A stretch of DNA of 64,000 nt from Diorhabda sublineata. Lineage: Eukaryota > Arthropoda > Insecta > Coleoptera > Chrysomelidae. How positions within the stretch are numbered: the stretch's first letter is position 1; every line of letters begins with the position of its first letter. A program made the translations under genes and the position numbers. Where the stretch lies: assembly GCF_026230105.1 (NCBI RefSeq), contig NC_079476.1, positions 24,294,559 through 24,358,558 of the forward strand, read 5' to 3'. Below are positions 59,569 to 64,000 of this stretch, in pieces. The notes under the pieces are model-generated. The model was not told the origin of the DNA. It saw only the letters and a program-made list of their open reading frames with translations, and searched no databases.

Positions 59569-60441
59569 GGGAAAAAATTGATAGCAAAGTTGTGGGTAAT
59601 AAGAAGTTCTAGAGCTTTGAAATTCACTTTTTTTTCACACAACCTCAAAAGTTTTTGGTTTTTATTTTGATCTTTTACAAAATACATTTTTATCGCGAAA
59701 TTTGGTTACTTACCGTTTTATGTCCCAAATACACTGTAATTTTGTTGATTTGAAATATTTATTTTTTCAACATATTTTGACTTGATATTGGAAAAACAAA
59801 CAAATTTCCAAAATCGAAATGTCTCTTGTCAAAATACCAGCTTTTTTTAAAGCTGGATGAGTTTTTTGTTCGTTGAAATCTCTACATTCTTGTGGAAAAT
59901 TTTATCATCCCTATGAAGAATTTCGTCAGAAAACACAAAAATAATCGAAAAAAAAACTCGCATCGCAAATTAATTTAATCATTATTTACAATTTTTAGAT
60001 ATTTATCAAATTTGTAGATTCTAATTACTTATGTTTATCAAAGTAACATGGAATATCACAATTTTCCTGTAATTAGAGTACAAAATAAGAAAATAGAAAT
60101 TTTAACAAACAAAAAAATCACCGAAAAACAAGCTGGTATTTCAAGGGTAGAATTTTCTATTGAAAATTAGGCTATTTTTTCGATATTAAGTCAAAATAAG
60201 TTTGAAAATAAAATAAATATTTCAAATCAAATAAATCATAGTATATTTGGGACGTAAAAACGTACGTTTTCACTAAATTTCGGGAGAAAACAATGTTTTT
60301 TGTAGAAGATAAAAATAAAAGACCAAAATCTTGGTTTTTTGAATTTTTCACATGAATTTTGAGATTATTTGAAAAAAATGTGAACACAAAAGTTGTAGTT
60401 CTTATTATTACCTACAACTTTGCTGTTAATTTTTTTTCCAT
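59569..60441. mobile_element. Large foldback element with ~290-base inverted arms
   Basis: The left arm 59569-59855 and right arm 60120-60441 are inverted copies over nearly their full length. Shared landmarks in order inward from each end: AGCAAAGTTGTrGGTAATAA, TTTTGGTyTTTTATTTT, CGAAATTTrGT, TTTTAyGTCCCAAATA, TTTGATTTGAAATATTTATT, TATTTTGACTTrATAT and AAATACCAGCTT. The spacer is about 260 AT-rich bases. The right outer end also has its own small hairpin (AAAGTTGTAG ... CTACAACTTT, 60391-60423). Beyond the right arm, related GC-richer sequence continues towards 60520, so the foldback may sit in or derive from a longer repeat. No transposase is present. The minus open frame 60172-60387 is a by-product. 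Confidence 0.82.
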
Positions 60442-63110
60442 AGGATTCGTAGTTTTGCCGCATATCGAGATAAATCGGTTTTCACCCTTAAAAACTTACC
60501 CCCTACCCTTTCCCACCTCATTGTAACGTTTTCACTGCTCACAGCTTGCGTTACTTTTGTTGTTATAAACATTATACAATATAAACCGACCAACTTCTTT
60601 TTGTAAATAATTTTCTTTATAAGATATTTTGTCATATTATCTGTGAGTAGAAATATTTCATATCTCTTCTTCAGTTTTGTATGTACTTGTTGGTGACATA
60701 CTGGGTTCCTGGAATTTGATTTATTTAGCACAGTTTAATTTGTCCTTTGTTGAACTATTTTTATTAAAACAAATTGAATGTTTGGTTTATTATCTTTTGA
60801 GGTTAAGTCTTGGTCTAAAGGAGGCAAGCATTATTCGAAATTTGCCAGATGTGGTATAACTAGTTGCAGAATTATGTTGCTTGTAAAAGCCTTCCCGTTA
60901 GAAGGTTAGAGCCACATTTAGTTAACTATTCACGTATTAAGTTATTCGTGCAGTACTTTGTAAATTTTGCGGATATTGATTTTTGGTTGTTCAGTCCGTT
61001 GAAAGGTTGTTTTAAGGAGTGATTCATTAGATGGTGTTTTTGATATTATGCTATTGTTGCATCTGGCTAGATTGTCGTCATGACGTGTGACCCGTTTTTG
61101 CTTTTGACTGTCAACCGATGTGGAATTTTTCATTATGGATTTAATTATAAATTTTTAAATTTGGCTCCAAATTTTATATTTGCGGAAGTCGTGATATTTC
61201 CGACTGAGAATTTGGTAGTGTTAAGATCAATTTCTCCAGAGATTTTTGAAAAGCGGAATTTAGCCGGCCTAAACGAGCCTTCCACCGATTGCAGAAAGTT
61301 CCCTTCGTTAAAAAGGAAGGTTTGATCTTTTTTTTTGTAAAAGCAGAAATAGTTCTAATTATTGTCTTATGAACTAGGTTAGGCTCCAAATTATAAACAA
61401 CCTTTTTTATTGCATTCAGGAAATATTAATAAATTGAGTTATAAATTATTTCTTTTAGTAGTCTATGAATTGGCGAGATTTTTCACAGATTGTATTTTTC
61501 TTTTTAATTTAATTAGGGACCTAGTTTCGGACATAGGACCTATATTGGGGTTTAAAACTTAGACGACCTTAATTTGGATTTAACGTCAAACTTTGACTCG
61601 TGGAACTACCCAGTCGGGGACAATTAACTGAATGAACTTCCTTAATTCCTAACCGCATTCCACGGATATGGCCCTATTTGCATTTACTACATTTTTTCTG
61701 TAAACCAAAAACTCATGAGTTTTGCTGGTAATTTTTTTTAACCTGGTTTTTTTATATCATTTCGAATTTCAAATATAGATCATTGTATTTTATTTTCAAC
61801 AAGCAGCTTTAGATACCTCAACCTATTTCTAAACCTTTTTCAATTTAGGCTGAAAAAAAATTGAGTGGCGCCCTATTGGGAAATTGAAAGCATACAAAAT
61901 TTGTATACCCCTTAAACACAACAAAATCTTGCAACGAACCCCGATAACACACATTAACATGATGAGCTTAGTCGGAGCCCAAAATGTGACCTTTTAGGTT
62001 ACATCAGTTCGCCAATAAATTATGTTCCCTTCCATTTTTATTACATTCTCCTCCTTTTTCAATAGGTTTCGTCCCACCATTTTTTTTGTTTACAAATTTT
62101 CGACACTGGTTTATAAAGAGAAGTTGTACAGCATTCTTGTAATATAGAACAAGTGGGAGTGGCATTGCCTTGTCTTATATAAAATATGGGAGGGTTAATG
62201 TAAAGACGAGAATATGTAGTTAATCGAATTTTGATCATTAGAACTATATTTTCAATAAACAAAATGCAGTCATTATTTTAACAAATCGGTACTGTGAATA
62301 TAAGCAATACAGTCAAAACATGAGGCCTATCAACCACGATATTGTCTTTTTCCGTTAATCTACTGGTCTCTTTTTGGTACCATTACTAGGCACGTCGAAT
62401 ATGAAACAAAAATATTATATTTGCGTACCATTAATTTCTTTCTTCTTGTTATAAAACGTTAATTTTTTTTAGAATGTATCAAACGCTGTCGATAATTCCA
62501 GTTCAACGTGTCTTCATAGTAAAAAATTATTACGTTTAATATTATTCTTAATAATCCGCATGTCTTTTTTCATCAATCTCGTTGATACGACGTCTCGTCC
62601 TGTTAATACACTGGATCAAAGTTTACGATCATTTCATCAGTGGTTGTGATATATAAGGAAATGACTTTTAATATTTTACTATCTTTATTGTATATTTAAA
62701 GCGAGTTTTCATAGTATCATAAAATATTTTCCATTTAGTTTTATGTGATTACAACGAAATTTAAGAACATACTTACTGATATCTGAAATTTCCTGAATCG
62801 AAATGTTTGCCTATATTTGGAAGTTATAAAATGTGGAAGAAATCAATTTCATAAATAATTAACAGGATATGATATTCAAGAAAGATATTTTGAATCATCT
62901 GACGTGCGATTCTGTGAAAGAGGACATCAATATAGCGAAATAGCTAAGAAGGAACTGACAGCTTCAACACTTAAGTAAAACCACATCGTAAATTTGCATT
63001 GAAATATATAGAAAAAATTGAAAACTTAGAAATAAAAAATAACATTTCTCGTGTTACATATTTGAACTTATTTTTGTTTAACAATCATAATGGAATTAGT
63101 AATTCTCTCA
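60442..63110. other. No gene supported
   Basis: Noncoding DNA. Stretches at 60450-60540, 60950-61330 and 61500-62060 are less AT-rich and have the feel of old interspersed repeats, but no termini or coding motifs were found. Overlapping opposite-strand frames at 60942-61389 show no domain. Confidence 0.35.
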
Positions 63111-63111
63111 C

Positions 63112-63490
63112 TGCATTTATGTGTCATGGCTTCGTGGCAATTATAATTGACAGCACAGGTTCGTCGATAACGATATTTTTGAGCAAATGACATAAGCGTC
63201 ACTTAGAGCTACTCAGATAAATTATAATCATAATTATTCACAATCGAAGGTATCGCTACGAATAAAACTGATTCTAACAGGTTTTGCTTTAATATTGCCA
63301 AAACTTTAGCTATGTATGTGTAATGAAGATACTCTAAAATCAATCCTTCTTAATAACAACCCAATTAAAACCCCGCAATTATCTGTCGAAGAAGATGGTC
63401 ACCTGAATTTGATTATAATTGATAGTAGATGTTCAACGGTAATAACATTTTAAATAGATGACATGAGCATCACTGATAGCATTGGTTCCC
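63112..63490 (+). repeat. Diverged tandem duplication, ~275-base period
   Basis: A block near 63119-63209 (GTGGCAATTATAATTGACAG ... GAGCAAATGACATAAGCGTC) reappears near 63392-63480 (TTTGATTATAATTGATAG ... TAGATGACATGAGCATC) with roughly two-thirds identity by eye. Both copies preserve AATTATAATTGA, a run resembling CGrTAAyrAyATTTT, and ATGACATrAGCrTCACT. The second is followed by a tiny tandem (CCGGTGGAT twice, 63496-63513). No gene is evident. Confidence 0.5.
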
Positions 63491-63513
63491 AATCCGGTGG
63501 ATCCGGTGGATCA

Positions 63514-64000
63514 GCTACATCACTACCAATGTCCAAATGTTCAAAAAAGATATTAGATAGATTAGATCTATCTATAGAAACTTTCATCGCGGCTGAGTTT
63601 CATCGACGAATTAACTAAACAAATTTTCAATTAAATACTAATTGATTGTACTGTGATGGTTTATGGTTGATGGAAGTAATAGTTTTTTGACATCTATTTT
63701 CTCTCCACAGATATTCTGTAGTATTCCTATTTTCACTATTAACTCGCCGCTCATTAAAGACATCAACATTCTCTAAATAACGCTGGACATTTACGTATCT
63801 GGTTAAATATTTCAAATCTACTACCAAAAGCTCTTCAAGGGATATATTCAGCCTGTGAATTCTTCCTTTTTGCTTCGATAGACACGCTCATATCCATCTG
63901 AAGCTAATTGAGAAAGGTTTTAGTCTGAAACATTGTTAACACTACGAAGTTTATTACAACGGTTAAGATCCAAGCACTCTTATTTCTTTGTCTGACTTAT
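63514..64000. other. No gene seen
   Basis: AT-rich end of the window. The minus open frame at 63627-63827 has no recognised motif. Confidence 0.4.

Noticed and set aside
62580..62650. Minus-strand CTGATGA as a second hammerhead core
   Set aside because: No stem II/GAAA arrangement follows within the required distance.

Overview
The window is AT-rich animal DNA, almost certainly from an arthropod and most likely an insect. It carries relics of many mobile-element types common in insect genomes: several distinct mariner lineages, piggyBac-like, PIF/Harbinger-like and Helitron-like elements, and non-LTR retrotransposons. There are no bacterial-type operons, no long open reading frames and no recognisable tRNA or rRNA gene. 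I cannot name the species.

Only one piece of host coding sequence can be supported with confidence: a 155-base internal exon on the minus strand at 30216-30370. It encodes the C-terminal half of an immunoglobulin-type domain, is open throughout, and has a consensus acceptor and a perfect GTAAGT donor. I found no second exon, so much or all of the window may be intron of one large cell-surface immunoglobulin-superfamily gene read right to left.

Layout. 1-13 kb: non-LTR and Tc1/mariner fragments, a two-copy tandem duplication at 3.2 kb, and a degenerate tandem array of roughly 250-base units at 11.8-12.9 kb. 13-20 kb: a hammerhead-ribozyme-like motif at 13.9 kb, a GC-richer unrecognised open frame at 15.1 kb, a reverse-transcriptase scrap and a mariner 3' end. 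20.3-21.4 kb: a 24-unit array of 48-base monomers in an alternating 96-base higher-order pattern, stop-free in one frame for 200 codons. 21.8-30.4 kb: a reverse-transcriptase fragment, a short non-autonomous Helitron, a complete piggyBac-like element with TTAA target site, an inverted-repeat structure, then the Ig exon. 31-37.5 kb: two or more mariner pseudogenes and a perfect short palindrome. 40-51.7 kb: a (TA)n microsatellite, a retrotransposon RNase H fragment, a mariner N-terminal piece, a non-LTR 3' end, a GC-rich Harbinger-type MITE with perfect TAA target duplication, and a 180-base foldback element. 57.3-60.4 kb: an internally deleted mariner with both terminal repeats, an unrecognised open stretch, and an ~870-base foldback element with ~290-base arms. 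The remainder is AT-rich sequence in which I see no genes.

The coding relics are all broken, so the elements do not work together as a pathway. I do not see a clear novel biological system. The items most worth following up are the 48/96-base repeat, the hammerhead-like motif, the two foldback families and the identity of the gene that owns the Ig exon.
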